Assembly: GCA_943370145.1 (NCBI GenBank)
Contig: CALRPY020000012.1
Span: forward strand, 1-64,000
Direction of reading: 5' to 3'
DNA from: Ga0077536 sp943370145
GTDB taxonomy: Bacteria > Pseudomonadota > Gammaproteobacteria > Ga0077536
DNA length: 64,000 nucleotides
Part shown: positions 52,169 to 60,769 of the stretch, one piece after another
Layout: the number at the start of each line of letters is the position of its first letter
Numbering within the stretch: the stretch's first letter is position 1
Notes under the pieces: model-generated
What the model was told of the DNA's origin: nothing
Seen by the model: the letters and a program-made list of their open reading frames with translations, nothing else
Database searches by the model: none
Translations under genes and position numbers: made by a program

Positions 52169-52205
52169 AGAAAAGGTGTCAGATTTGAAATCTGACACCT
52201 TTTCT
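52169..52205. repeat. Palindromic element, copy 3
   Basis: Inner arms GGTGTCAGATTT (52175-52186) and AAATCTGACACC (52188-52199) flank a central G. The paired outer bases are AGAAAA and TTTTCT. It is followed by a flank with CGCAGCGCGGGACACAGTTG that also flanks copy 1 in the opposite orientation. Confidence 0.93.
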
Positions 52206-52346
52206 CGGCTCTGGACCCTGCAGAGGCCGTCTGAACGCAGCGCGGGACACAGTTGCTCGGTGGCCCATCAGCACGCAAGCCGCAGGCACCAGAGTCCGAA
52301 TATGACCAGGAGACAGCGCGCGCGGGTGAGGGGGGCCTCGACCGTA

Positions 52347-53057
52347 TCAGGGCGTGAGCACGATCCCCAGCGAAAGAATATGGTTCATCCGGTCGTCCCG
52401 TTCCGGGCGGCCGGTGAACTGGTTGAGGTAGCCGATCTCCGCGCGCGCGGTCGGCGCGAGCTGGTATGCGAAGCCGGCAAACAGACGGTTCTGGTCGAAG
52501 CCGCTCGCGGCGCCGGCGCCAGTGTCGTTGAAGTTCACGAAGACCTCGTCCTGCAGCACCAGTGACCAGGGCCCGCGGAGCGGGTGCTGGCCGCGCAAGA
52601 GCTGGCGCAGTCGCCAGCCGGCGTCGCTGCTGTCCTCGACGAGACGCTGTTCCAGCCGGCTGCGCGTGCTGAAGGCGAAACCCGCCAGCGGCTGCGCGGC
52701 GGACCAGGTCAGCTGCTGCCAGGGCCGGTGTTCGCCGGTGCTGCGGCCCCGGATGGGGTCGGTGTCGATCCACGCGTAACCCGCCCACAGCGCGAGCCGC
52801 GGCGTCAGGTCGTAGCCGAGGCCAGGTCGCAGGATATGCTGCTGGTGACGCGACGCGTCGTCATCGAAACGTATCTGCCCCTCGAGCCAGTAGCGCATCC
52901 GCGAGGGCTGTTCCGTCGCGCCGGCGGGCCAACGGCCGATCGTCGTGAACGCGAGCCACAGTTGAGAATCCTCCTCGAACTCGGCACGGGCGCCGACGCA
53001 GGCGGCGCACAGGAGCAGGAGGAAAGGCCAGCGCTGGAACAGGCGGATGCGGGGCAT
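52347..53057 (-). CDS. DUF2490 outer-membrane-type protein
   Basis: The 236-residue protein has a signal peptide (about 1-25) and repeating amphipathic beta strands (LWLAFTTIGRW, YWLEGQIRFDDD, AEIGYLNQFTG), fitting DUF2490, a predicted small beta barrel. It ends GIVLTP. It is 12 bp downstream of the azoreductase gene on the same strand. Confidence 0.75.
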   Translation of the reverse strand: MPRIRLFQRWPFLLLLCAACVGARAEFEEDSQLWLAFTTIGRWPAGATEQPSRMRYWLEGQIRFDDDASRHQQHILRPGLGYDLTPRLALWAGYAWIDTDPIRGRSTGEHRPWQQLTWSAAQPLAGFAFSTRSRLEQRLVEDSSDAGWRLRQLLRGQHPLRGPWSLVLQDEVFVNFNDTGAGAASGFDQNRLFAGFAYQLAPTARAEIGYLNQFTGRPERDDRMNHILSLGIVLTP

Positions 53058-53069
53058 CCGCCTACCGTG

Positions 53070-53699
53070 TCAGAAACGCCCGGCCAGCTCAACCGCGGCG
53101 GACTTCGCCGCGGCGAGCGTCTGCGCGGCCTCGTCCGGCGCCGCCGCCGTCGGTGCACAGGCAATCGCGTGCTGCTCCGTGATGCCGACGAATTTCAGGA
53201 TCCATTCCAGATAGGGCTTCTGGAAGTCGATCGCCTCCGCGCCCGAGCCCGCCCCGTAGGCGCCGGCACTCGAATGCACGAGCAGCGCGCGCTTGCCGTT
53301 CACGAGCCCGAAGTAGCCCTGCTCCGGCGTCCAGCCAAAGGTCTGGCCGGGCTGGGACAGCACGTCGATGTAGTGCTTCAGCGCGTAGGGAATGCCGAAA
53401 TTCCACATCGGCGTGCTGATGACATAGCGGTCGAAGGATTTGAAATGGTCCGCAATCTCGACCACCTGCCGCCACGCGGCGACCTGGGCGTCGTCCTGTG
53501 CCACACCGTGGAGCACGGCGTACTTCGCATCGAGCAGCGTGCCGTTGAAGGCGGGCAGACGCGCCTGCCAGACGTCCAGGGTCTCGACAGTCGCGCCCGG
53601 GTTGGCGGCGCGCCAGGCGTCGATGAAGGCGGTGGCGACCGCAAGCGAGCCGGAACGGTCGCCGCGGGGCGACGCCGAGATGTGCAGCAGGCGTGACAT
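53070..53699 (-). CDS. azoR: FMN-dependent NADH-azoreductase
   Basis: This flavodoxin-fold quinone/azo reductase has the N-terminal phosphate-binding LLHISASPRGDRSGS, the FMN-contacting TPMWNFGIPYALKHYID, and the SSAGAYG segment. I chose ATG 53697-53699, giving 209 residues, the family length. It is probably involved in quinone detoxification. Gene symbol by family resemblance. Confidence 0.9.
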   Translation of the reverse strand: MSRLLHISASPRGDRSGSLAVATAFIDAWRAANPGATVETLDVWQARLPAFNGTLLDAKYAVLHGVAQDDAQVAAWRQVVEIADHFKSFDRYVISTPMWNFGIPYALKHYIDVLSQPGQTFGWTPEQGYFGLVNGKRALLVHSSAGAYGAGSGAEAIDFQKPYLEWILKFVGITEQHAIACAPTAAAPDEAAQTLAAAKSAAVELAGRF

Positions 53700-53879
53700 G
53701 GGGGAACTCCTAGTCGTTGTAATCGGGGTGCAAGGCAACAGTCGCGCGCGCCAGGGACAGGCCTCGCGCCCAGTACGCCGGCCGGCTGTAATCGGACTGC
53801 TGGCGGGACGACGCGCGCCGTCCCCGGGAACGGGCCGGCGTGGCCATGGTCGGCCGCGCCGGCGGGCGTGGATTCTCGG

Positions 53880-55025
53880 TCAGGCGGCCACGCGCACGTC
53901 CAGCGGACGCGGGTTCAGCGCCTGCAGCGCGGGCATCACCTCCTTCGCGAACAGGGTCATGCTCTTCTCGGCGGCCGCCATCGGCATGCTGCCGTACTTG
54001 AAGATGAACATGATCTCGTCCGTGCCGAACATCTCGGCGAGCTCGCTCGCGCGGCGGATCACCTGGTCCGGCGTGCCCCACGGGTGCGAATTGAAGAAGC
54101 CGCGCAGGAAGGGCGTTGGATCGGCGCTGAGCGCCTTCTGCATGATGCCGTAGGACTCGTAGCCCTTGATGCCGCCGAGGTGGCTGCCACGCAGCTCGTA
54201 GTGGCGCAGCGCCGAGTCCGCGTATTCGACCATGTACTGCTCGGCGCCGCGGCGCGCCGCTTCCTCGGTTTCCGCGACATAAGTCCACAACGCGAGCTTG
54301 GTCTTGCTCGGCGCGTAGCCGGCGGCCTGGTGCATCTGTGCGTAGCGGCGCGCGGTTTCGAGGCCGAGTTCGAGCGTCGTGGTCGGGATCACGAGCGGGC
54401 GCACGTTGTGCCTCGCAATGAGGTCTACCGTGTCGTTGGTGCCGCCGGCGCACCACAGGTTGGCGCTGAGATCCCGGTCCGGCTGCGGGCGCAGTTTCAG
54501 GCCCTTGATCCGGTAATGCTTGCCCTCGAAGTCGCACTTGCCGGTTTCGAGCAGCATGCGCAGCACCTGCAGCGACTCGTCGAAGCGCTCGCGCGCCTCG
54601 GTCTGGTCGATCCCCAGGCCCTCGTACTCGCGGCGGCCGAGCCCGCGGCCTACGCCGCAGATGATCTCGCGGTTCGGCCCGAGGAAGGTGTCGAGCATGT
54701 TCACGTCTTCGGCCACGCGCACCGGGTTGTGCCACGGCAGCACGGTCACCATCGTGCCGAGGTCCACGCGCTTGGTGATCCCGGCGATGTAGGTCAGGTA
54801 CTGCAGCGGGTTCGTGACCATCGTGTAGGGCGTGAAGTGATGCTCGATGGTCCACACTGCGTCGAAGCCGGTGTCGTCGGCGATGCGCGCGATGTCGATT
54901 TCCTCGCGGAAGACGTCGCGATCGGCGCGCGGCGGATGCGCCGCGACCTGATCGCCGCGCTCCTCGGCCTCGTAACGATCCCAGTCGGTGTAGTTCTGGT
55001 TGAAGATGGTGGCGCCTACGCGCAT
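53880..55025 (-). CDS. Luciferase-like (LLM) flavin-dependent monooxygenase, long form
   Basis: I chose ATG 55023-55025 (MRVGATIFNQNYTDWDRYEAEE), giving 381 residues. It has the bacterial-luciferase TIM-barrel markers WTIEHHFTPYTMVTNPLQYL, GTMVTVLPWHNPVRVAEDV and GVGRGLGRREYEGLG. It uses reduced flavin (FMN or F420) and oxygen. The azoreductase 180 bp downstream is a possible flavin-reducing partner. Substrate unknown. Confidence 0.88.
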   Translation of the reverse strand: MRVGATIFNQNYTDWDRYEAEERGDQVAAHPPRADRDVFREEIDIARIADDTGFDAVWTIEHHFTPYTMVTNPLQYLTYIAGITKRVDLGTMVTVLPWHNPVRVAEDVNMLDTFLGPNREIICGVGRGLGRREYEGLGIDQTEARERFDESLQVLRMLLETGKCDFEGKHYRIKGLKLRPQPDRDLSANLWCAGGTNDTVDLIARHNVRPLVIPTTTLELGLETARRYAQMHQAAGYAPSKTKLALWTYVAETEEAARRGAEQYMVEYADSALRHYELRGSHLGGIKGYESYGIMQKALSADPTPFLRGFFNSHPWGTPDQVIRRASELAEMFGTDEIMFIFKYGSMPMAAAEKSMTLFAKEVMPALQALNPRPLDVRVAA

Positions 55026-55263
55026 GGCAACTCTCTCCCCTGGGTGCTGGGCCGGGCGCACCGTGGCGCATCCGGCCGGTGATTCGTAGGTCGACTGAAC
55101 CGCCCGTGGCGAGGCGGGCGATCCGCTGTGCCTCAACGCGCCCGCGGGACTGCGGCCCTCGGGACGCGGCGGCTCTTGCCTGAACATCGCACGACTTCGC
55201 CGCCGGGTTTCTTGATCTGCCTCAGGTGCGGTGGCATGTGCGCTGCGGCATAGGCGCCGGACG

Positions 55264-55920
55264 CTACGCCATCAGCGCCGCCGCGAGTCCTGCATGCCCG
55301 AGGCAGGCGCCCGCCGCCATTTCGATGGCGACGAAAATGGCTTCCGCGATGGCTTCCTTCGACGAGCCGCCGGCGAGCGCCTGCTGGACCGTGCGCTCGA
55401 TCGTGTACGGGCAGCGCAGGTTGTGCGCGCAGGCCACGGCGACCAGCGTCTTCAGCCGGGTGTCGAGTTCGCCGGGCGCGAAGGCCGCTTCCTGCAACGC
55501 GCCGTAGCCGCGCATCGCGGCCGGGGCGCCTGCGCCGAGCCGCTCGAGCGGTGATGCGCTGCCCGGCGTGTAGAACCCGTCGACGCTTTCACCGTCGAGC
55601 AGGCGCAGTGCGATGGCCGCGTGCGCGAGCGGCGCCTGCGCGGCCACCGCGATCGCGACCCACACGGCCTCCGTCAACGCGGCGCGCGTTGCGCCGGCCT
55701 GCGTCGCGAGGCCGTGGTGATAATCGATGCAATAGGGGCAGCGCAGGACGTGGGCGCAGCCAAAGGCAATGACCTCCTTTTCCTGCACCGTCAGCGCGCC
55801 GGGGGCGAAGGCGCCACCGGCCAGCGCCTGGAAGCCTTTGAGGGCCTCTGGCGCCCACTGCGCGAACAGCGCGGTCTTCGCGAGGTGGCTGGCGCTGCAC
55901 AGGGAATCGATCTTGCTCAT
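55264..55920 (-). CDS. AhpD-like protein with two carboxymuconolactone-decarboxylase domains
   Basis: I chose ATG 55918-55920 (MSKIDSLC), giving 218 residues with two tandem CMD domains. The first keeps the redox/catalytic CPYCIDYHH. The second has CPYTIE, with the second Cys replaced by Thr, so only the first domain is likely redox-active. AhpD-type proteins reduce peroxiredoxins or handle peroxides. The 238-bp gap to the LLM gene holds nothing I recognise. Confidence 0.8.
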   Translation of the reverse strand: MSKIDSLCSASHLAKTALFAQWAPEALKGFQALAGGAFAPGALTVQEKEVIAFGCAHVLRCPYCIDYHHGLATQAGATRAALTEAVWVAIAVAAQAPLAHAAIALRLLDGESVDGFYTPGSASPLERLGAGAPAAMRGYGALQEAAFAPGELDTRLKTLVAVACAHNLRCPYTIERTVQQALAGGSSKEAIAEAIFVAIEMAAGACLGHAGLAAALMA

Positions 55921-56010
55921 GGCGGTGGATCCGGACATTTGAAAAGTGCCCGATGCTCACCGATACCGTGCGCGCTGTACAGGCCCGCCCCCAGCACGAC
56001 GCGCCGGCCA

Positions 56011-56406
56011 TCAGTCGCAGCGAATGCCGTCCGGCCCGGGCAGCGGACGTTCCGCAAGATGCGCCGCGCGTTCGCGCGCGAGGCGCGCGCCGAAGGCTGC
56101 ATGGCAACGCGCGGTCGTCTCGCCGAAACAGACGCTCGGATCGTCATGGTGGCAGGGAAACGCGGCGGCGAGCGCCGCGTCGCGAAAGCCGAGCCACGCG
56201 GCGCGTGCCCGCTCGAGCGCCGCGAGCGCGTTCGGATCGGATGCGCTGCGCGCACGCGCCGCCTGTTCGGCCGCGGCGAGTTCGCGCTCCGCGCGTTCGG
56301 CATCGAGGGTCGCGCAGAGGTTGCGATCGATCGTGGTCCCGTCGGGCACGCAGTCGACAGCCGCCGACGGGCCGCCGATGCCGAGCGCACCGGCGGCGAT
56401 CGCCAT
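56011..56406 (-). CDS. LprI-like (DUF1311) secreted protein
   Basis: I chose ATG 56404-56406 (MAIAAGALGIGGPSAA), giving 131 residues with a signal peptide. The Cys pattern (VDCVPDG, NLCATL, FPCHHDD, VCFGE, RCHAAF, IRCD) and the acidic/Ala-rich helix RAERELAAAEQAARA are those of DUF1311/lysozyme-inhibitor LprI N-terminal domains. It follows the amidase gene by 74 bp on the same strand. Confidence 0.65.
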   Translation of the reverse strand: MAIAAGALGIGGPSAAVDCVPDGTTIDRNLCATLDAERAERELAAAEQAARARSASDPNALAALERARAAWLGFRDAALAAAFPCHHDDPSVCFGETTARCHAAFGARLARERAAHLAERPLPGPDGIRCD

Positions 56407-56480
56407 TCGCAGCCAATGGAAGGGTGCCCGGTGCCGGGCACCCTCCGCGAGTGGCGGGCAACCCGCGCGCGAGATCGCGC

Positions 56481-58235
56481 TCAGGCCGCGCACGCGAGGG
56501 CGGGCGCCGGCCGGCGCCGCCGTCGCCACGCCAGCGGCACGATGGCGCTCGCCAGCAGCGGCAGTGCGGCGGGCACGGGCACCGGGGCCGGTGCGATCAG
56601 GGCCGGCGTCAGGCGATATTGCGTGGCCTGTTCATAGTCGAACGCGTAGGCGAGCAACGCCGCTTCGGACCACTGCTTCCCGACGAAGATCAGGCTGAAG
56701 GGCGAGCCGTCGTCATAGTAGCCACCGGACACCGTCACGCCGGGCACGCCCAGGATGTTGATCTCCGACACCGTGGTGGCGCCGATGCTCGTCCCGCCCG
56801 TCGCGCCTTCGGGGAGATCGGGCACGGGCCTGATCGCCTGCGGGAAGAACAGGCCGTCGAGGTCATTCGCATCCAGCACGCTGTTGAACAGCGAAAGCAG
56901 CTGGCCCTTGTGCAGGAAGACCGCGTCGATGTTCGGCGGCGTGTCGGGATCGGCGAACTCGAGCGGGAAACGCGTCGGCGTCGTCGCGAAGGACTCACCC
57001 GGATCGAAGGGCGACACGCCGAGGAGACCGAGCGCCGCAATCGAGCTGATGCCGTTCTCCGCCGCAAGCTCGTTCGCGACCATGCTCGGCCCCATGCGCT
57101 CGAGCCACTTTTCAAAGTAGTACGGATCCGACGCCGCCGCGCTGGGCGCGGCCGCGCGCAGCGCGCTGAAGTTCGTGCTGGCGAAGGGGTCGTCGACGAA
57201 GACGGCGCCCTGCGTCGCCATCTCGTCGATCGCGCGCGCGTAGAGGCCCTGCGTCAACGGATCCAGCGTGATGCCGCTGCGCCAGCCGGTGCCCAGCAGG
57301 CCAAAGCGCTTGCCCTGCAGTGCCGTGTCCGACAGCAGGCTGGTGTAGCCGCCCTCCGGCATGTTCCCCACTGAAGCCAGCGTCTTTTCGTCTTCCAGCG
57401 TGTAGCCGGCCATGACGTCGAGCATCACCGCCGCGTCGTACACCGTGCGCGCGTGCGGGCCGGCGACGTCGCGGTCCGCACCGCGCAACGGCGCGATGCC
57501 CGCATTCGGCACGAGGCCGAAAGTCGTCTTCACGCCGACGAGGCTGTGCGCCGCCGCCGGGTTCTGGATCGAGCCGCCGGTTTCCTCGGCGGTGCCAATC
57601 ACCGCGAAGCTGCCCGCGACCGCCATCGCCGTGCCCGAGCTGCTGCCGCCCGGCTGCAGCGTGCGGTCGTACGCGTTGTAGGTCGGACCGTCCCAGCTCG
57701 TGTTCGCATTGTTGCCGCTGCGGCTGAACTCGGGGATGTTCGTCTTGCCGATGATCACCGCGCCCGCCTCGCGCAGGCGCCGCACGAGCGGGGCATCGGT
57801 CTCGGGGATCAGGTCCACGCCGCCAGTGCCGCTGTAGAAGCGGTCGTAGCCGGCGGTCGAAGGCAGTCCCGCGACGTCCATCGCCTCCTTGATCACGATC
57901 GGCACGCCGTGCAGCGGCGAGCGCGGCCCGGTCAGCGCGTATTCGGCGTCCAGCGCCGCCGCTTCGGCGGCCGCGTTCGGGTTGAAGAACGTGAACGCGT
58001 TGTAGTTCGCCTCGTAGGCGTTGATGCGCGCCATGTGCGCGTTGTACAGGTCCACGACGGAGAACGAGTTGGCCGCGAGCCCCGCCTCGATGTCTGAAAT
58101 CGTGATGTCGACGATGTCGAGCGCGCGCGCCGCCGGCGCGCAGGCCAGCGCAACGCTGAGCGCGACGATCCGCCAGCGGTGCCCGACGCCGCGTGCCGCT
58201 CGTGTGATGGTGTCTGGTCGAACCTCGGAATTCAT
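56481..58235 (-). CDS. Secreted amidase with a VPxPA-CTERM sorting signal
   Basis: The 584-residue amidase-signature enzyme has the catalytic Lys116 (IVIKEAMDVAG), the cis-Ser about 198 in PGGSSSGTAM, and the nucleophile Ser222 in ETGGSIQNPA. The N-terminus is a signal peptide (cleavage about ARA-LD). The C-terminus is VPVPAALPLLASAIV followed by helix and RRRRR, the tripartite VPLPA/PEP-CTERM signal recognised by exosortases. ATG 58235 has GGAGGG upstream. A sigma-54 promoter precedes it by about 125 bp. No exosortase is in the window. Confidence 0.88.
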   Translation of the reverse strand: MNSEVRPDTITRAARGVGHRWRIVALSVALACAPAARALDIVDITISDIEAGLAANSFSVVDLYNAHMARINAYEANYNAFTFFNPNAAAEAAALDAEYALTGPRSPLHGVPIVIKEAMDVAGLPSTAGYDRFYSGTGGVDLIPETDAPLVRRLREAGAVIIGKTNIPEFSRSGNNANTSWDGPTYNAYDRTLQPGGSSSGTAMAVAGSFAVIGTAEETGGSIQNPAAAHSLVGVKTTFGLVPNAGIAPLRGADRDVAGPHARTVYDAAVMLDVMAGYTLEDEKTLASVGNMPEGGYTSLLSDTALQGKRFGLLGTGWRSGITLDPLTQGLYARAIDEMATQGAVFVDDPFASTNFSALRAAAPSAAASDPYYFEKWLERMGPSMVANELAAENGISSIAALGLLGVSPFDPGESFATTPTRFPLEFADPDTPPNIDAVFLHKGQLLSLFNSVLDANDLDGLFFPQAIRPVPDLPEGATGGTSIGATTVSEINILGVPGVTVSGGYYDDGSPFSLIFVGKQWSEAALLAYAFDYEQATQYRLTPALIAPAPVPVPAALPLLASAIVPLAWRRRRRPAPALACAA

Positions 58236-58350
58236 CAAACCCTCCTTTGGCGCGTGCCGCGGCTTGTGGATGCGCCAAATCTCCGCATTGCGCCGCGTGT
58301 GCGCCTCGAACCTCGATGCCTAGAAACCGCCGTCGCGTCGCGACGGCTCG
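58236..58350 (-). other. 5' leader of the CTERM amidase
   Basis: This region between the sigma-54 promoter and the ATG contains a strong hairpin near its start (stem with GCCGTCGCG/CGCGACGGC, about 58329-58347) and the GGAGGG ribosome site at 58240-58245. I recognise no known riboswitch fold. Upstream of the promoter (58377-58679) I see no gene. Confidence 0.45.
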
Positions 58351-58360
58351 CTTGTGGGAG

Positions 58361-58376
58361 AGCAAGAAATCCGCCA
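58361..58376 (-). promoter_or_regulatory. Predicted sigma-54 promoter of the CTERM amidase
   Basis: On the minus strand TGGCGGATTTCTTGCT has the -24 GG and -12 GC exactly 10 bases apart and matches TGGCAC-N5-TTGCW at all but two positions. RpoN promoters are known to control many PEP-CTERM genes through the PrsK/PrsR system, which supports the call. Confidence 0.65.
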
Positions 58377-58679
58377 GTTTGCTGCGGTGAAGCAATTCAG
58401 GGGCTTGCGTTGCCGGGAGACGGCGCGTGACCGAACCGCGTGCCCGGTCTCCGTGCGCCAGCGGTGCTGGTGCGCTGAAATGCAACGTCGATCCGAAGCG
58501 ACCCGCCGGGCATGCGGCGTCTCGCATGACAGGTGTACGCCCCGCTTCCGATCGCACGCATCGTCCTGGACACGACTGCTGCACCAGTACTGGCAGCCCG
58601 ATGGCATCACCCGTCGCGCATCCACTAGACTCGGTCGGCAGGCACCATCGACACCGCCATCGACCCGCAAGGAGCCGTC

Positions 58680-58928
58680 ATGCTCGAACTGCGCCCGAAC
58701 TGTGAATGCTGCGATCGTGATCTGCCGCCGACTGCGGCCGATGCGCGCATCTGTTCCTTCGAATGCACGTTCTGCGCGCGCTGCGCGGACACGGTGCTCG
58801 GCGGCCGTTGCCCCAATTGCGGCGGTGAACTGCTGCCGCGGCCGCGCCGGCCCAGCGAGAAGCTGGCGGCCGCGCCGGCGTCCACGCGCCGCGTGTCGAG
58901 GTCGACGGGCTGCGCCCCGCCCGCGTGA
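58680..58928 (+). CDS. DUF1272 zinc-ribbon protein
   Basis: The 82-residue protein starts MLELRPNCECCDRDLPPTA and has three cysteine clusters (CECC, CSFECTFCARC, CPNCGGEL), typical of DUF1272, which binds zinc. The stop overlaps the next start by four bases (GTGA), so it is translationally coupled to the glycosylase gene. Confidence 0.88.
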   Translation: MLELRPNCECCDRDLPPTAADARICSFECTFCARCADTVLGGRCPNCGGELLPRPRRPSEKLAAAPASTRRVSRSTGCAPPA

Positions 58929-59497
58929 GACGGGACACTGCGCCGGGCGCGCCACGCCTCACGGGCCTGCCGCCGGTCGAAAACCCTCGCGCCCGCGTGC
59001 TGATCCTCGGCAGCATGCCGGGCGCGGCCTCGCTCGCTGCAGGGCAGTACTACGCGCATCCGCGCAACCTGTTCTGGCCCCTGCTCGGCGCGATCCTCGG
59101 CTTTGACCCTGGCAGCGATTACGCGCAGCGCATCGCCGCGCTGAAGCGCGCGGGCATTGCCCTGTGGGACGTGATCGGGCGCTGCCGCCGCAGCGGCAGC
59201 CTCGACGCGCGGATCGATCCGACGAGTATCGTCGCCAACGACTTCGCGGCATTTCTGGCCCGGCATCCGCGCCTCCACACCGTGTGCTTCAACGGTGGGA
59301 CGGCCGAGGCCAGTTGGCGCCGCCATGTATTGCCCGCGTTGACAGCGCCCGGACTACACACGTTGCGGCTGCCGTCGACGAGTCCGGCGAACGCCTCGAT
59401 CAACTACGAGCGGAAGCTCTCCGCCTGGGCCGCGGCGCTGGGGGGCACGAACGACGCTTCGCCTCTCCCGCCGGCGGTTGAGGGGCCCATGCGTTAG
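58925..59497 (+). CDS. Uracil/hypoxanthine-DNA glycosylase family protein (Mug-like)
   Basis: The 190-residue product has the UDG-superfamily markers LILGSMPGAASLAAGQYYAHPRN (motif 1, with the QYYAHPRN typical of DNA-deoxyinosine glycosylases) and RLPSTSPANAS (motif 2). It would excise deaminated bases. It starts with GTG in a four-base overlap with the DUF1272 gene. The last dozen residues (SPLPPAVEGPMR) come from sequence resembling the intergenic repeat that follows, so the native C-terminus may be altered. Confidence 0.88.
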   Translation: MRRDTAPGAPRLTGLPPVENPRARVLILGSMPGAASLAAGQYYAHPRNLFWPLLGAILGFDPGSDYAQRIAALKRAGIALWDVIGRCRRSGSLDARIDPTSIVANDFAAFLARHPRLHTVCFNGGTAEASWRRHVLPALTAPGLHTLRLPSTSPANASINYERKLSAWAAALGGTNDASPLPPAVEGPMR

Positions 59498-59538
59498 CGC
59501 GGCGCCAGCCTGAGACGACCCTCACCCGGCCTGCTCTT

Positions 59539-59672
59539 CACCTCTCCCGCTCCGGGAGAGGTCGACGCCGCAGGCGGCGGGTGAGGGTGGCCTGCGCCGG
59601 CGCTGCGCCAGGCGGAGACGACCCTCACCCGGCTTGGCGGCCGGCCTCTCCCGGGGCGGGAAAGGCGAAGAT
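59539..59672. repeat. Dispersed intergenic repeat, copy B
   Basis: It aligns with copy A (33616-33754) over its whole length, with only scattered differences. Part of the unit (GACGACCCTCACCCGGCCTG) is repeated at 59513-59532. It fills the gap between the glycosylase and the LLM gene. Confidence 0.8.
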
Positions 59673-59727
59673 CCGCGCCCGTTCCGGTCCGTGACGCACG
59701 GCCCGCGTTTGTCCCACAATCCGCCGC

Positions 59728-60765
59728 ATGGCACTCGTTTTCGAAGCGGAGATCTCGCCCGGCATGGCCGTGCGCGAGGTCGTGGAACTCGGTCGGCTCG
59801 CCGAACAGGCGGGATTCGACCGGCTCGGCATTTCCTGCGTCGCGCTGTGGCCCGACACCTACCAGCTGCAGGCGCTGGTCGCGGCCGCGACCTCGCGCAT
59901 CCGCATCGGCTCGATGGTGACGAATCCCTACACGCGCCACGCGGCGGTCCACGCCGCGGCGCTGGCGACGCTGCAGGACGTGTCCGACGGGCGCGCGTTC
60001 TGCGGCCTCGGCGTCGGCGCGGGCCTCGAGGCGCTGGGCATGGACACCCCGCAGCCGGCCCGCACGCTGCGGGAAACCGTCATCGCAATCGAGCGGCTGT
60101 TGCGCGGCGAGACCGTCACGCACGACAGCGCGATCCTCACGCTCCGCGACGCGGCGCTGCTGCGCCCGCCGGCGACGCGCGTGCCGATCGCGATCGGCAC
60201 GCGGAGTCCGCGCGTGATGCGGCTGGCCGGCGAACTCGCGGACATCGCGCTCGTCGGGGCGCGACACCTGACGCCGGCTATCGTCGCGAACTACAAGACG
60301 TGGCTCGCCGAGGGCGCGGCGCGCGCCGGGCGTCCGGTCGACGCGATCGAAATCATGCCGCGCGTGACGCTCTGCGTGTCGCAGGACGAGGGGCTGGCGC
60401 TCGACAGCGTGAAGCGCTTCGCCGCGCACTATCTCGGCATCCTCGGCGACAAGGGTCCGGCAGTGCCGGACGCGCGGCGTGCGGCCATCGCCGGCGCGCT
60501 CACTCGCGCGCGCGGCTGGTATTTTGATCTAGCCCGCTACGACCCGCCCGAACTGCTGGAACTCGTCGATGCCGATCTCGCGCGGGCCTTCGCGGTCGCC
60601 GGCACGCCGGCGCAGTGCGCAGCGCAACTGCGGGCGGTGCTGGATCTCGGTTTCAGGGGCGTCAGCTGCAATCTCGCGGCCGTCCGGCGCGCGTCGAATT
60701 ACCTCGGGCTGCGCGAGACGATCGAGGGCAGTGCCGAGGTGCTGTCGCTGCTGCGCGGGGCGTGA
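59728..60765 (+). CDS. Luciferase-like (LLM) flavin-dependent enzyme, methylene-H4MPT-reductase type
   Basis: The 345-residue product has the LLM markers GRLAEQAGFDRLGISCVALWPDTYQ, IRIGSMVTNPYTRH and CGLGVGAGLEALG, closest in style to 5,10-methylene-tetrahydromethanopterin reductase-like F420/FMN enzymes. It is unlike the longer LLM protein at 53880. The yjbQ-type gene follows 4 bp after its stop. Substrate unknown. Confidence 0.87.
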   Translation: MALVFEAEISPGMAVREVVELGRLAEQAGFDRLGISCVALWPDTYQLQALVAAATSRIRIGSMVTNPYTRHAAVHAAALATLQDVSDGRAFCGLGVGAGLEALGMDTPQPARTLRETVIAIERLLRGETVTHDSAILTLRDAALLRPPATRVPIAIGTRSPRVMRLAGELADIALVGARHLTPAIVANYKTWLAEGAARAGRPVDAIEIMPRVTLCVSQDEGLALDSVKRFAAHYLGILGDKGPAVPDARRAAIAGALTRARGWYFDLARYDPPELLELVDADLARAFAVAGTPAQCAAQLRAVLDLGFRGVSCNLAAVRRASNYLGLRETIEGSAEVLSLLRGA

Positions 60766-60769
60766 GGCG

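Larger units (their letters stand above)
51352..52346. repeat. Gene-free repeat block (995 bp) of inverted elements
   Basis: No ORF here has conserved content. The block holds three copies of the AAAAGGTGTCAGATTT palindrome (51513, 51664, 52169), inverted copies of a flank containing CAGCGCGGGACAC (minus strand 51460-51510, plus strand 52225-52270), and a nested inverted repeat at 51782-52072. Parts recur at 61693-61931. It looks like one or more non-autonomous mobile or structured repeat elements. Confidence 0.75.

Noticed and set aside
51513..52205. The palindromes as a CRISPR array
   Set aside because: Copies are separated by irregular distances (about 110 and 460 bp), lie in no regular spacer order, and no cas gene is near.
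53868..55082. A 404-codon open frame antisense to the LLM gene
   Set aside because: It covers the same codons as a gene with clear luciferase-family motifs and has no ribosome site or recognisable domain.
58377..58679. A protein on the minus strand upstream of the amidase
   Set aside because: The open frame there is Arg-rich and overlaps the DUF1272 and glycosylase genes; there is no conserved motif.
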